Shown here one piece after another: positions 1 through 8,767 of a stretch of DNA of 64,000 nt. The position numbers and the translations under genes were made by a program. A model generated the notes under the pieces. It ran no database searches, was not told the DNA's origin, and saw nothing but the letters and a program-made list of their open reading frames with translations. Positions within the stretch are counted from its first letter, which is position 1. The number at the start of each line of letters is the position of its first letter. Source of the DNA: Companilactobacillus huachuanensis (GTDB lineage: Bacteria > Bacillota > Bacilli > Lactobacillales > Lactobacillaceae). The stretch is taken from NCBI RefSeq assembly GCF_005404815.1, contig NZ_BJDF01000013.1, positions 1-64,000 of the forward strand. The letters run 5' to 3'.

Positions 1-151
1 CAGGCGAATTCCAGAAATGGAACAATTAAAACAAGAAGTAGCAGCATGGTGTAGTGAACGTAATGCTAAAAATTTATCAATAGATTGGCAATTCACAACA
101 GCAGATGCACGTATAAAATTACATTCACTTTATCCAAAACTTGAAGGTTGA
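1..151 (+). CDS. IS630-type transposase, C-terminal end (partial)
   Basis: Reading frame open from the window edge to TGA at 149-151, about 49 residues. The peptide contains IPEMEQLKQEVAAW and the terminal block WQFTTADARIKLHSLYP, which resembles the conserved C-terminus of IS630-family DDE transposases. The catalytic part would lie to the left of the window, so it cannot be said whether the gene is intact. It sits directly beside repeat element E1 and a truncated hicA, so this end of the window is a site of past rearrangement. Family assignment is from motif memory only. Confidence 0.6.
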   Translation, partial: RRIPEMEQLKQEVAAWCSERNAKNLSIDWQFTTADARIKLHSLYPKLEG

Positions 152-178
152 TTAAATATAAATGTGAGAGCTACGGTC

Positions 179-390
179 CACTAGTCGGAAGAGCTGGAAA
201 ATATTTGTGTGCCGTGGAAGTGATATAAGGACGGGAGATTGATTCTCCCGTTCTTATATCACCGGGCGTGTTTGGAGACTTGACGAACTATGTCAAGGCT
301 TCAAACCGAGGTTCGAGACCGTATTTTGGCTCGAACCGTTCCGCACAGCTAGTGAATATTTTCCAGCTCTGTAGACGGCATATTTAACTA
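179..390 (-). repeat. Structured repeat element E1 (divergent copy)
   Basis: Minus-strand copy of the dispersed structured element. Read on the minus strand it has the GCCGT-TCCAGAG start, the outer stem GGAAAATATT/AATATTTTCC, the P2 pair GGTTCGAG/CTCGAACC, the P3 pair CTTGAC/GTCAAG, and an extended P4 with GGGAGA/TCTCCC. All four stems differ in sequence from the common form but pair fully. No terminal inverted repeat is seen. The end at about 390 abuts the hicA remnant. Confidence 0.85.
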
Positions 391-392
391 GC

Positions 393-500
393 ACCACAGG
401 TAATCCTATTACTAATATCACTATTCCAGTTCCTATGCATGCTAGAGAAATGAAAAAAGGAATTGAACTCGCAATATTGAGAAAAGCCGGACTTCGATAA
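393..500 (+). pseudogene. hicA: hicA toxin remnant, 5' end lost
   Basis: An open frame enters from element E1 and ends at TAA 498-500. It encodes a tail with TIPVPMHAREMKKG followed by AILRKAGLR. This matches the C-terminus of HicA mRNA-interferase toxins (…VPMH..ELKKGT...IL.QAGL). The N-terminal half, including the GSHH-type catalytic histidine region, is missing: sequence upstream of about 390 is repeat element. It lies 23 bp upstream of hicB in the usual hicA-hicB order. I infer that insertion or rearrangement at E1 removed the toxin and left the antitoxin gene. It cannot make an active toxin. Confidence 0.75.
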
Positions 501-523
501 GCGAAGTAATATAGGAGGATAAG

Positions 524-919
524 ATGTTAACTATTAAAAAAAGTATTTTAGTTTATCCAGTGATTTTACATCCTGAAGATGAAGGTTACAGTGTTGAAAT
601 ACCTGACATTGACCATGGAACTTGGACTCAAGGTGAGGATTTGAAAGATGCCTTGTTAATGGCTCAGGATGCCATCGGAATTATGTTGGAAGACAAGACT
701 GAGTATCCTAAAGCCTCTAAACTAGAAGATATTATTGTTAAAGGTGATGAAATTAAGACGGTTGTCTATATTAATATGGAAGAATATCGTCGTAATAATC
801 CAAAAACTGTGCGGAAGAATGTGACGGTTCCTGAATACTTAGTGGTTCTTGGTAAGCAACAAAATATTAATTTTTCGGCAGTTTTAACTGAAGCTTTGAA
901 AAATAAATTGGAATTATAG
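524..919 (+). CDS. hicB: HicB-family antitoxin, orphaned
   Basis: 131 aa, preceded by a good AGGAGG site 8 bp before ATG. The N-terminal half is a HicB-type partial RNase H fold (YPVILHPEDEGYSVEIPDI, then a GEDLKDALLMAQDAI helix). The C-terminal third (NVTVPEYLVVLGKQQNINF and the following helix) looks like a ribbon-helix-helix DNA-binding domain, as in antitoxins that repress their own operon. HicB normally neutralises HicA by direct binding. Here the partner just upstream is only a fragment, so the gene is an orphan antitoxin, perhaps retained as a regulator or in decay. A convergent terminator follows. Confidence 0.85.
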   Translation: MLTIKKSILVYPVILHPEDEGYSVEIPDIDHGTWTQGEDLKDALLMAQDAIGIMLEDKTEYPKASKLEDIIVKGDEIKTVVYINMEEYRRNNPKTVRKNVTVPEYLVVLGKQQNINFSAVLTEALKNKLEL

Positions 920-933
920 GTAAATTATATAAA

Positions 934-990
934 AGAGAGTTGTATCACACTTAAGGAACCAAATAATTAGGTGTGTTACAGCTCATTTTT
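934..990. terminator. Bidirectional terminator between hicB and MFS gene
   Basis: GAGTTGTA-CACAC is answered by GTGTG-TACAGCTC around an AT-rich loop, followed by TTTTTTATTTTT on the plus strand. It lies between convergent genes and overlaps the MFS stop region. Confidence 0.75.
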
Positions 991-2123
991 TATTTTTGAT
1001 GATTAACAACTCGTACTCCAGCAAGAATTGTTAATCCCATTAAGATGATTAACATAATCAGGACAACAGACCAACTATGAAAGCTGTCGTGTAGACGACC
1101 CAAAATAACCGGACCGGTTGCGGCTAATAAGTAACCTAGTGATTGGGCTAAGGCAGATCGATTGGCAATTTTCGTTACTTGAGTACTACTTGTTGCAATC
1201 AGATTTAACGCCACGCTGAAAATCAATGCAGCTGTGAATCCTAAGATAATTGCTGACAACCACCAACCAATGCCGTGCCAGAAAATTGTTATCATACCGA
1301 GTGAATAACCAGTAGCTAAAATTATGAAAAGTTTTTTGGTATCGGTTAAGTAATTTAAGGCTATGGCAGCTGGAATACCAACGAATTGGAAGATTGATAA
1401 AAGCATGCCAGCTTCACTAGAAGTTGCTCCTAATGATTGATAGATGGCTGGTAACCAGGAGATCAAACTATAGAATATCAGTGACTGAAGTCCCATGAAA
1501 ATCGTCAATTTTTGAGCTGCTTTATCGTGCAATAAAGTTTTTAGGAGTTTCTGAGGATTTTCCACGGCAGCTGATTTTGGAAATGGAGTTAGCAATAAAC
1601 TGGCAATGAAAGTTAAGAGTACGGGAATGGCAAAACCACGTAGGACATTGGCCCAACCGAATAGATTGGCCAGAGGAATGGCTGTGGCAGTTGCGATGGC
1701 GGCTAAAATATTCATTATTACGGAATAATAACTAGTCAGTTTGGTAATCTCAGATGTTTCATGGGTGGTTTGAGAAATCATAACAGGAACTAAAACGTTC
1801 AATAAAGAAATTGCGATACCAATTAAAAGGGTACCAACTAATAGGAAAGCTACATTAATAGGACGTAGAATGTTAGCCAAAATCAACAATCCATTTGTAA
1901 AAATCAATAGTGGCCGTAGTCCAAATCTTTGGTTCAACCAAGGTGTAATGACTGCGCCAATCGAGAAACAAAGCAATGGAATCGTTACTAATAATGCGGT
2001 GATGGTGCTGTCGACATTTAAAGTTTTTTGAATCGCTGTGAATAGTGGGGTAATTGCGGTAACGGATAATCGCAGGTTCATTGCTGTTAATAATATTAAA
2101 AATATTCTTTGATTTTTGTGCAT
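990..2123 (-). CDS. MFS transporter, CynX/NimT type
   Basis: 377 aa with about twelve hydrophobic segments and no extended soluble domain, the size of CynX/NimT (cyanate permease-like) members of the major facilitator superfamily. The N-terminus (NLRLSVTAITPLF, then a loop with NQRFGLRPLL) follows the pattern of this subfamily, whose members export or import small organic ions. The substrate cannot be told. It lies downstream of and co-oriented with an HxlR regulator, so both may share a transcript. A hairpin containing the ribosome site sits just before the start codon and may limit expression. Confidence 0.8.
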   Translation of the reverse strand: MHKNQRIFLILLTAMNLRLSVTAITPLFTAIQKTLNVDSTITALLVTIPLLCFSIGAVITPWLNQRFGLRPLLIFTNGLLILANILRPINVAFLLVGTLLIGIAISLLNVLVPVMISQTTHETSEITKLTSYYSVIMNILAAIATATAIPLANLFGWANVLRGFAIPVLLTFIASLLLTPFPKSAAVENPQKLLKTLLHDKAAQKLTIFMGLQSLIFYSLISWLPAIYQSLGATSSEAGMLLSIFQFVGIPAAIALNYLTDTKKLFIILATGYSLGMITIFWHGIGWWLSAIILGFTAALIFSVALNLIATSSTQVTKIANRSALAQSLGYLLAATGPVILGRLHDSFHSWSVVLIMLIILMGLTILAGVRVVNHQK

Positions 2124-2128
2124 AAAAA

Positions 2129-2167
2129 AAACACTCCTTAGGCTATCCCAGCCTAGTAGAAGTGTTT
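2129..2167 (-). promoter_or_regulatory. Hairpin with T-run enclosing the MFS ribosome site
   Basis: On the minus strand AAACACTT and AGGCT pair with AGCCT and AGTGTTT, followed by a run of T that ends at the MFS ATG (2123). The AAGGAG site lies in the 3' arm. The structure could terminate HxlR transcription, hide the MFS ribosome site, or both. Confidence 0.6.
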
Positions 2168-2250
2168 CTCTAGTAACATGACGAACTTAGTTCGCTATCG
2201 GAATAATATTTTCCTATATAGTACGCTGATCTTTTAAAAATGGCAAGTGT

Positions 2251-2592
2251 CTACTCATCACAAAGGGAGCGGTCGATCAAGTCATGGTCAATGTGTGTGT
2301 CACCCCAAGTACAGATGGCATCTAATATCGGAATCAATGACTTGCCATTTTCAGTTAGTTGATATTCAACATGTGGTTCAGCGGTTTGAAAGTCATGGCG
2401 AGTAAGTAAACCATCATCTTCTAATTCACGCAATTGATTAGTTAAAGTTTTGTGAGAAACATCTTTGATATGGTGTTGCAATTCTCCGAAGCGTCGTTCA
2501 CCATTTTCTGCTAATTCATACATTATCATAATTTTCCATTTACCTTGAATCATGTGCATTGTCGCGTCAAATTCATTTAAGTATTTTGTCAA
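2251..2592 (-). CDS. HxlR-family winged-helix regulator
   Basis: 113 aa, full length for the HxlR family. The core has the family pattern MIQGKWKIMIMYEL, then FGELQHHIKDVSHKTLT and QLRELEDDGLLTRHDF, then a winged hairpin with VEYQLTENGKSL. Cysteines occur only late (about 95 and 111), not at the N-terminal redox position known from HypR-type members, so a thiol switch is not obvious. It is divergent from the SDR gene about 100 bp away, the usual arrangement for a repressor of a neighbouring oxidoreductase. It may also control the MFS gene behind it. Confidence 0.85.
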   Translation of the reverse strand: MTKYLNEFDATMHMIQGKWKIMIMYELAENGERRFGELQHHIKDVSHKTLTNQLRELEDDGLLTRHDFQTAEPHVEYQLTENGKSLIPILDAICTWGDTHIDHDLIDRSLCDE

Positions 2593-2714
2593 AATTATTG
2601 CTCCTTAGTTTTCCACAGGTAATAGTAACCTGAAGGTGCGTACTTGTTGTCATTCGTATATGCCATTATACTGTAAATCGTTGAAAAAATCTTTATATGA
2701 ACGAGGAATATATA

Positions 2715-3443
2715 ATGAAAAAATTAGTTGTAATTACAGGTGCAAGTTCAGGATTTGGTGCTGAGATTGCTAAAATATTTAATGCAGATGGTTTTCCAAT
2801 GTTGCTACTGGGCCGTCGCACAGAAAAATTAGAGAAAGTCGCTGCTGGAATGGACAATGTCATGATTGATTCAGTTGATGTGACTGACTATGATCAATTT
2901 GAAAAGGCCATTCGTAAAGCCGAGGTTAAGTATGGCAAGACTGATCTTTTGGTGAATAATGCTGGAGTGATGTTATTAGGAAATGTTCAAAATCAGAATC
3001 CTAAAGAATGGCAAACTATGCTCGATACTAATGTCATGGGTGTTCTTAATGGGACACAAATTGTCCTAAATGATATGCGCGAACGTGAACATGGAACAAT
3101 TTTGAACATGTCATCAATCGCTGGTCGTAAAACTTTTGTTAATCATGCTGCCTATGTTGCTTCAAAATTTGGTGTCCATGGTTTGTCAGAAACGCTTCGT
3201 GAAGAAAATTCAGTTAAGAATGTTCGTATCATGATGGTTGCTCCGGGTGCTGCTGAAACAGAACTTTTAACTCATGTAACTAGCAAGTCAGCTCTGAAGG
3301 ATTATGCTGCTTGGGAAGAAACTATGGGTGGCGTTGTGCTTGATCCTAAGCATGTCGCTGAAACTGTTAAGTTCATGTATGACATGCCTCAGGAAGTAAA
3401 TATCCGCGAAGTTGATATTGCTGCTACACGTCAGGATTCATAA
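2715..3443 (+). CDS. Short-chain dehydrogenase/reductase (classical SDR)
   Basis: 242 aa from ATG 2715, chosen because CGAGGA lies 8 bp upstream; an ATG 18 bp earlier has no such site. The N-terminus carries the cofactor motif TGASSGFG, later NNAG, the catalytic Ser (NMSSIAG) and YxxxK (YVASK). These mark an NAD(P)-dependent classical SDR of the YdfG/serine-dehydrogenase-like group. The substrate is unknown. The divergent HxlR gene probably regulates it. A terminator follows 60 bp after the stop. Confidence 0.88.
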   Translation: MKKLVVITGASSGFGAEIAKIFNADGFPMLLLGRRTEKLEKVAAGMDNVMIDSVDVTDYDQFEKAIRKAEVKYGKTDLLVNNAGVMLLGNVQNQNPKEWQTMLDTNVMGVLNGTQIVLNDMREREHGTILNMSSIAGRKTFVNHAAYVASKFGVHGLSETLREENSVKNVRIMMVAPGAAETELLTHVTSKSALKDYAAWEETMGGVVLDPKHVAETVKFMYDMPQEVNIREVDIAATRQDS

Positions 3444-3500
3444 AAAGGTACTCTCAATTTTGTGATTTGATGTATATACAAATAGAATAATTATAATTTA

Positions 3501-3532
3501 AAAAGTAAGCTGATATTGGCTTATTTTTTTTG
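3501..3532 (+). terminator. Terminator after SDR gene
   Basis: AAGTAAGC, a short loop, then GGCTTA and a run of eight T. Confidence 0.75.
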
Positions 3533-3806
3533 TGTTTAAATATATAAATGATGCAGCAATAATTATTAACGTTGCCTATATAACGTGATTAATCGTGTAA
3601 TAACAGTAATTTTAATTATATTTTGATGAAAGAAGACAGTTTAATTTTTGAATAAATAGTAGCCTTATTTAAGGATTTTTTATTGAATAATTCAATTTTA
3701 AATAGTATTCTTTACAAGAAATGGAATATAATTCTATGTACAAATACTATAATTTAATTGTGATAAAAGAGTTATTCTAAATTTGAAAAGGATTGAGGGC
3801 AAAATT
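3533..3806. other. Gene-free AT-rich leader of the surface protein
   Basis: About 270 bp with no coding frame. It is very AT-rich and presumably holds the promoter of the surface-protein gene; several TATAAT-like hexamers are present but none pairs convincingly with a -35 box. Confidence 0.4.
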
Positions 3807-6800
3807 ATGAGATTTCAACAATTGAAACGTGACCCAAATGCTGTTATGAGAAAAAGATTAGTTAAATCTAAAAAGAGCTGGGTTGTTATAAGTGGTCTTT
3901 CCCTTGCAGGAGCACTATTTTTGTTGACTGCACCAAGTTATGTTGTTAAGGCCGATGCAACAGTTGATGTTAAGACGCAAACAACGATTGTTGTTCCAAA
4001 TGCAATGCCACCAAAGACTGCAGACGTTTCATTGAAGAATCCGAATCCTAAAATAACTGGAGATAAAAAAGCCAGTTCAGCAACTCCCGAAGATCCTAAT
4101 AAAAATGACGAACAGAACAGTCTTAAGAAGCCAATTACTGATGTGGATGATGCAAGTAAAAATTCAACAGTAAAGAATCTATCCAATAGTGATACTGAAC
4201 AGTCAGCAATTAAAAATTTTGTTAATGATGATAAAAAAGATGAGGCTTTGAAACCATCTAAAGAGACAAAAGGCTTGCTTTCATTATTTCAAATATCTAA
4301 AAATAAGGGTAAAAAACCTCAGGTAGCTAAAAAACCTCAAGAATCAATTCCATCGAATACAGATAAAAACCCTCAAACATCGGTTCCAACAAATACAGAT
4401 GATGTGAATGAATCAAGCCATGAAACAGATGATTCGGTAATTGTTAATGCCACAGGGGCAAATGATAAGGACAAATTTGTAAAGAAAAATTCTGGTACTG
4501 GTTGGAATGTAGATGATAGCGGTAAAATCTTGAATATAATTGGTAAATTAAATAAAGGGACTGGGGCTGACCATGAACGGTGGGGTGGCAATACCCAAAA
4601 TATTACAACTATCAATATTGCCGTACCAATCGTCGCACCTGAGAATTCCGCTTATTTATTTGCTAATATGGAAAATTTGAAAAAAATAGATCATATTAAA
4701 AACCTTAATACTGAACAGATTGAAAATGCTGAAGGAATGTTTAAAAACGATACTAGTTTGGAAACACTTGATTTATCAGCACATACAATTCCTTTTGCCC
4801 ATAATATCAGTCATATGTTTGAAAACGATAAGAATATTAAGACAATAACTTTTAAGAAAGCATCATTTATAAGAATTAAAGATGCTAGTTATGCCTTTGC
4901 CAATGATACATCCTTGACGGATTTTCTTGTTAAAAATAATAAAGGAAATATAGAAAAGGGCTTGTCGGCAACTGATTCTTGGAAGGCAGTATATGCCACT
5001 GATTTAAGATCAATGTTTAAAAATGATATAAATCTAACGACTTTAAATCTGGATAATTGGTTCTTTGACAAGGCGGATACTGGTGACTCATCGAAGGGTG
5101 AGGGGATGTTTGATGGTACTAGTTTAAAGAGCATCGTTTTGAACGACAATCTGGTGTTTAATGCAAATACAGCTCTGACTTCTCAAGATGGAATCACTTG
5201 GACTAGTGTTGAGGATAAGGTTGAGGGTAATATCCATGATCCAGAAGTAAAGCAATCGTTTTCCGGAATTCCAACATTTGATAAAGATGGCAAGGCCATT
5301 AGTGGAATTGGTAGTTTATATAAAAAAGGTGCCGTAGTACAAGGATGGGACTCACACAGTAAGAGAGCAACTGGTCGACTTACTTATATTGCAAGTGGAG
5401 ATGGAGTAAAGGGTCAATCAATTAATAATTTGGTTACTATTCCAACTAATCAGGGAGATATCACAATTAATGCTCCAGGCTCCTTAGGTAATTCAAGTAC
5501 TGTGGATGTTCCAACTACATGGACATTCAATGGTGTTACGTACACAAAAAAGAACTCATCACCAAATCAAGTTAAAGCCACTTTTGATAAAACACAGTCT
5601 TCAACGGATACTAAAATTGTTTATGTTAAAGCAAGATCTGAAGATACATCAAAACCAGCAAAGCCAAGTACAACGGTGGGTCCATCGAAACCGGTGGAGT
5701 CTAATACAATAGGTAATTCGGAAAAAACAAATACTTCAGATAATGCAAATAATATCATGACATCAGATGGTTCAGCAGTTGTAAATCAAGTCGAACCATC
5801 AAAAGCTCCAGAGCCATCAAAAACCCCAGAGGCACCAAAAGCCCCAGAGGAACCCAAAGTACCAGAGGCACCAAAAGCCCCAGAGGAACCCAAAGTACCA
5901 GAGGCACCAAAAGCCCCAGAGCCATCAAAAACCCCAGAGGAACCCAAAGTACCAGAGACACCAAAAGCCCCAGAACCATCAAAAACCCCAGAGGAACCCA
6001 AAGTACCAGAGGCACCAAAAGCACCAGAGGAACCCAAAGTACCAGAGGCACCAAAAGCACCAGAGGAACCCAAAGTACCAGAGGCACCAAAAGCACCAGA
6101 GGAACCCAAAGTACCAGAGGCACCAAAAGCACCAGAGGAACCCAAAGTACCAGAGGCACCAAAAGCACCAGAGGAACCCAAAGTACCAGAGGCACCAAAA
6201 GCACCAGAGGAACCCAAAGTACCAGAGGCACCAAAAGCCCCAGAGCCATCAAAAACCCCAGAGGAATCAAAAGCACCAGAGGAACCCAAGGTACCAGAGG
6301 TACCAAAAGCGCCAGAGGTACCAAAAGTTACAGAGAAACCCCAAGTACCAGATAAATCAGAAACACCAAAGACCCCAGAAACACCAAAAGTACCAGAAAC
6401 ATCAAACTCAGTGAAAGCTCCAAATGTAACAACAAATTCAGAAAATAAACAAAGTAAGAAATCAATAACAACGTATTCTGATAGACCAATGGTCCAAGTT
6501 TATCAATTGGATACAATGAATAAAATGTCTGAGATAAAAGATATCGTTTTGGATCCAGCCACTGAAAAATACAGCGAGTCTGTCGTTACTAATACCGGTG
6601 TAAATTATTATCAAATTGCAAAAAATGAGTTTATTCGGACAGAAGATGCCTATATTTATACACCAGTTGATTTTGTTATGAGAACATCTAGTGATAAGTA
6701 TATTAATATTTACACAGCTGAAGGCAAGTTGATTGGAAATGAAAAATTAAATGGTGTTAATTTGAAAGTTAATGCTCTTATCTATATCAACGGCGAAAAA

Positions 6801-6860
6801 TATTATCGGCTCTCAACTAATAAGTTTGTTAAGGCTAGTGATATTGACTCGAATATTTAA
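3807..6860 (+). CDS. BspA-repeat, proline-rich SLAP-domain surface protein
   Basis: 1017 aa from ATG 3807, chosen because GAGGGC lies 8 bp upstream. The N-terminus is a long signal peptide: basic KRLVKSKKSW, a hydrophobic core and VVKADA. A Lys/Asp/Asn-rich linker follows. Residues about 300-450 carry BspA/DUF285-type repeats (AEGMFKNDTSLETLDLS, ISHMFENDKNIKTITF). Next comes a proline-rich stalk of tandem APEEPKVPEAPK units. The last 120 residues hold two SLAP-like units (YYQIAKNEFIRTEDAYIY and YYRLSTNKFVKASDI), which bind cell-wall polymers non-covalently. No LPxTG is present. It is likely an adhesin displayed on the wall; the ligand is unknown. Confidence 0.85.
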   Translation: MRFQQLKRDPNAVMRKRLVKSKKSWVVISGLSLAGALFLLTAPSYVVKADATVDVKTQTTIVVPNAMPPKTADVSLKNPNPKITGDKKASSATPEDPNKNDEQNSLKKPITDVDDASKNSTVKNLSNSDTEQSAIKNFVNDDKKDEALKPSKETKGLLSLFQISKNKGKKPQVAKKPQESIPSNTDKNPQTSVPTNTDDVNESSHETDDSVIVNATGANDKDKFVKKNSGTGWNVDDSGKILNIIGKLNKGTGADHERWGGNTQNITTINIAVPIVAPENSAYLFANMENLKKIDHIKNLNTEQIENAEGMFKNDTSLETLDLSAHTIPFAHNISHMFENDKNIKTITFKKASFIRIKDASYAFANDTSLTDFLVKNNKGNIEKGLSATDSWKAVYATDLRSMFKNDINLTTLNLDNWFFDKADTGDSSKGEGMFDGTSLKSIVLNDNLVFNANTALTSQDGITWTSVEDKVEGNIHDPEVKQSFSGIPTFDKDGKAISGIGSLYKKGAVVQGWDSHSKRATGRLTYIASGDGVKGQSINNLVTIPTNQGDITINAPGSLGNSSTVDVPTTWTFNGVTYTKKNSSPNQVKATFDKTQSSTDTKIVYVKARSEDTSKPAKPSTTVGPSKPVESNTIGNSEKTNTSDNANNIMTSDGSAVVNQVEPSKAPEPSKTPEAPKAPEEPKVPEAPKAPEEPKVPEAPKAPEPSKTPEEPKVPETPKAPEPSKTPEEPKVPEAPKAPEEPKVPEAPKAPEEPKVPEAPKAPEEPKVPEAPKAPEEPKVPEAPKAPEEPKVPEAPKAPEEPKVPEAPKAPEPSKTPEESKAPEEPKVPEVPKAPEVPKVTEKPQVPDKSETPKTPETPKVPETSNSVKAPNVTTNSENKQSKKSITTYSDRPMVQVYQLDTMNKMSEIKDIVLDPATEKYSESVVTNTGVNYYQIAKNEFIRTEDAYIYTPVDFVMRTSSDKYINIYTAEGKLIGNEKLNGVNLKVNALIYINGEKYYRLSTNKFVKASDIDSNI
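5797..6340 (+). repeat. Tandem 36-bp repeats encoding the APEEPKVPEAPK stalk
   Basis: Nearly identical 36-bp units, interspersed with EPSKTPE variants. Codon choice is almost fixed between units (GTACCAGAGGCACC recurs), so the array has been homogenised recently and probably varies in length between strains. Confidence 0.9.
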
Positions 6861-6889
6861 AGTAGCACCTTACTAGAGTAGAAATGTTT

Positions 6890-6935
6890 AAAAAATGTGA
6901 CGAGTAGGAGCCATTAAAACTTGTCATATTTTTTT
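6890..6935 (+). terminator. Terminator after surface protein
   Basis: AAAAATGTGAC-AGT pairs imperfectly with ACTTGTCATATTTTT, ending in seven T. Confidence 0.6.
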
Positions 6936-6946
6936 GCATACTTGAT

Positions 6947-6983
6947 TAAATGTTGAAAGTTTACTTAAATATGCCACTTCCAG
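6947..6983 (+). repeat. Solo left end of the structured repeat element
   Basis: TGTTGAAAGTTTACTTAAA followed by TATGCCACTTCCAG matches the first 35 bp of long-form elements (GGTTGAAAGTTTAGTTAAG, then TATGCCGTTTCCAG). Nothing of the core follows, so this is a deletion remnant. Confidence 0.7.
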
Positions 6984-7108
6984 TTAGATAATTTTGGTAT
7001 AAGAAGCTGCTTCAAAATAACCAGCACCACATGTTAACTAAAAAAAGTATTTTTTTGTTAAAAATAAGTTTTATGATATAGATATGTCGATAGAAGGGCC
7101 GGATTATT

Positions 7109-8518
7109 TTGAAAAAGAATCATATATGGCTAACGTTGTTTGCCACAAGTTTTATGTCCTTCATGCAATTGTTGGATGCTAGTATCGTGAACGTTGCTAT
7201 CCCTAGTTTGACGAAGGATTTGCACGTACCAATGAATCGAGCGGAATGGATTATCTCGGTTTATTTGATTTTAATTTGTATGTTATTGCTCTTTTGGGGC
7301 CGAATGGCTGATCAGATTGGATATATTAAAATTTTCCAAATGGGAACTATTTTCTTTACTATTGGTTCGCTAATTTGTGCTATGAGTCCAACGTTACCGA
7401 TATTATTATTGGGACGAGTTGTTCAGGGATTCGGAGCAAGCATGAGTATGGCGACAAATATTGGTATTATTGCCATGATTTTTCCGTTACATTTGCGTGG
7501 CCGAGCCTATGGGATTAACAGTATTATTGCACAATTGGGTAATATTTCGGGACCAGGATTGGGTGGATTGATTCTAGGATTCCTATCATGGCACTGGATT
7601 TTTATTATAAATATTCCTATTGGAATTGTTGTTTATATTTATGGAAGATTTATGTTTCCTAAGGAAGAACGTAAGGTATCCAAAGTTTCATATGATTGGA
7701 CCGGATTGACGACGTATGCTATTGCGATTGGAGCGTTTTTTGTCAGTATCTTTATGGGGCAAGATATTGGTTTTGGAAATATAGCTGTTGTTGGAACTTT
7801 CCTTGTCAGTCTTTTGATGTGGATTATTTTTGTCCGGGTTGAAAAACATGTGAAGTCTCCATTGATTGACCTGAAAATTTTCCGAATTCCTCGACTGACT
7901 TTGAGTTTGATCAGTGCACTATTAGTTTTCTCAATTGGATATTATGCCAATGTGATTATGCCGTTTTATCTGACAGATTTTCGTTCATTAAGTACCGAAC
8001 TGACTGGTCTAATTATGATGGCAATTCCTTTAGCCAATGTGATTGCTGCACCTATTGCCGGTATTTTCACCGATGAATATGACGCCACAAATGTATCGTT
8101 ATGTAATCTTTTCATTTATGCGATTCCATTGTTATTTTTGACACAAATTTCAACAAATAATAATTTGATCATCTTTACCCTAATGATTGCACTCTTGGGC
8201 ATTGGTAATGGTGGATTTCAAAATAACCCGATGATTATGGGGTACGCCCCCAAAGAGTACCAAGGAGTTGCCGGTAGCTTAGCAGCTTTATTTAGAAATA
8301 TTGGTATGGGTGTCGGAATCAGTTTAGCTACAACTAGTTTGTATTATGGTATGGGGTTGAAAGCTCATAAGACCGTCAATTACTATCCGAAGAATAATCC
8401 GAGTTGGTTTTTGAGTGGGATGCATTTTGCGTATATTACTGCTGTCATTCTCTTAATTGAAGCAATTATTCTGGTATTTATTATCCGAAAAATCGATAAG
8501 TCGTCAAAGAAGGCATAA
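7109..8518 (+). CDS. DHA2-type MFS multidrug exporter
   Basis: 469 aa beginning at TTG 7109 with GAAGGG 12 bp upstream. Fourteen hydrophobic segments are expected for this length. Motif D1-like LLDASIVNVAIPSL and GRMADQIGYIKIF (motif A) are in the first half, and a motif C-like GPGLGGLILGFLSWHWIF follows. These are typical of the EmrB/QacA (DHA2) proton antiporters that expel drugs or toxic organics. The substrate is not predictable. The next gene starts 45 bp downstream, so it may head a short operon with the small membrane protein and glutathione peroxidase. Confidence 0.85.
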   Translation: MKKNHIWLTLFATSFMSFMQLLDASIVNVAIPSLTKDLHVPMNRAEWIISVYLILICMLLLFWGRMADQIGYIKIFQMGTIFFTIGSLICAMSPTLPILLLGRVVQGFGASMSMATNIGIIAMIFPLHLRGRAYGINSIIAQLGNISGPGLGGLILGFLSWHWIFIINIPIGIVVYIYGRFMFPKEERKVSKVSYDWTGLTTYAIAIGAFFVSIFMGQDIGFGNIAVVGTFLVSLLMWIIFVRVEKHVKSPLIDLKIFRIPRLTLSLISALLVFSIGYYANVIMPFYLTDFRSLSTELTGLIMMAIPLANVIAAPIAGIFTDEYDATNVSLCNLFIYAIPLLFLTQISTNNNLIIFTLMIALLGIGNGGFQNNPMIMGYAPKEYQGVAGSLAALFRNIGMGVGISLATTSLYYGMGLKAHKTVNYYPKNNPSWFLSGMHFAYITAVILLIEAIILVFIIRKIDKSSKKA

Positions 8519-8563
8519 GTACAGTATAATTAGAGTAATTAAGATTTAGGAGTTACTTACTGT

Positions 8564-8767
8564 ATGTGGAAAGCATTTAAGAAAGCCTTGATGTATTTTT
8601 GGTATGAAATCATTGTTATGGGTGTAATATATGAGGCCCTAATTGTATTTCGAGTGATGACTAAAAATATCAATGGATTGTTGGTGTCGCTGGTCTTATT
8701 AGTGATATTCATCGTCCAGTGGGGGTATTTCTACCAGAAAAATCGAAGAGAGGATGAAGTGAAATGA
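8564..8767 (+). CDS. Small two-helix membrane protein
   Basis: 67 aa with two hydrophobic helices (about residues 12-32 and 38-58) and a basic/acidic tail, KNRREDEVK. I do not recognise the family. A site TTAGGAG lies upstream of ATG. Its stop overlaps the ATG of the glutathione peroxidase gene (ATGA), so the two are translationally coupled. A role in membrane stress is only a guess from that neighbour. Confidence 0.7.
   Translation: MWKAFKKALMYFWYEIIVMGVIYEALIVFRVMTKNINGLLVSLVLLVIFIVQWGYFYQKNRREDEVK

Noticed and set aside
5755-6324. Long antisense open frames (189 and 167 codons) opposite the surface-protein stalk
   Set aside because: Low-complexity shadows of the proline repeats (LVPLVLWVP and GASGTLGSS patterns), with no ribosome site or plausible fold.
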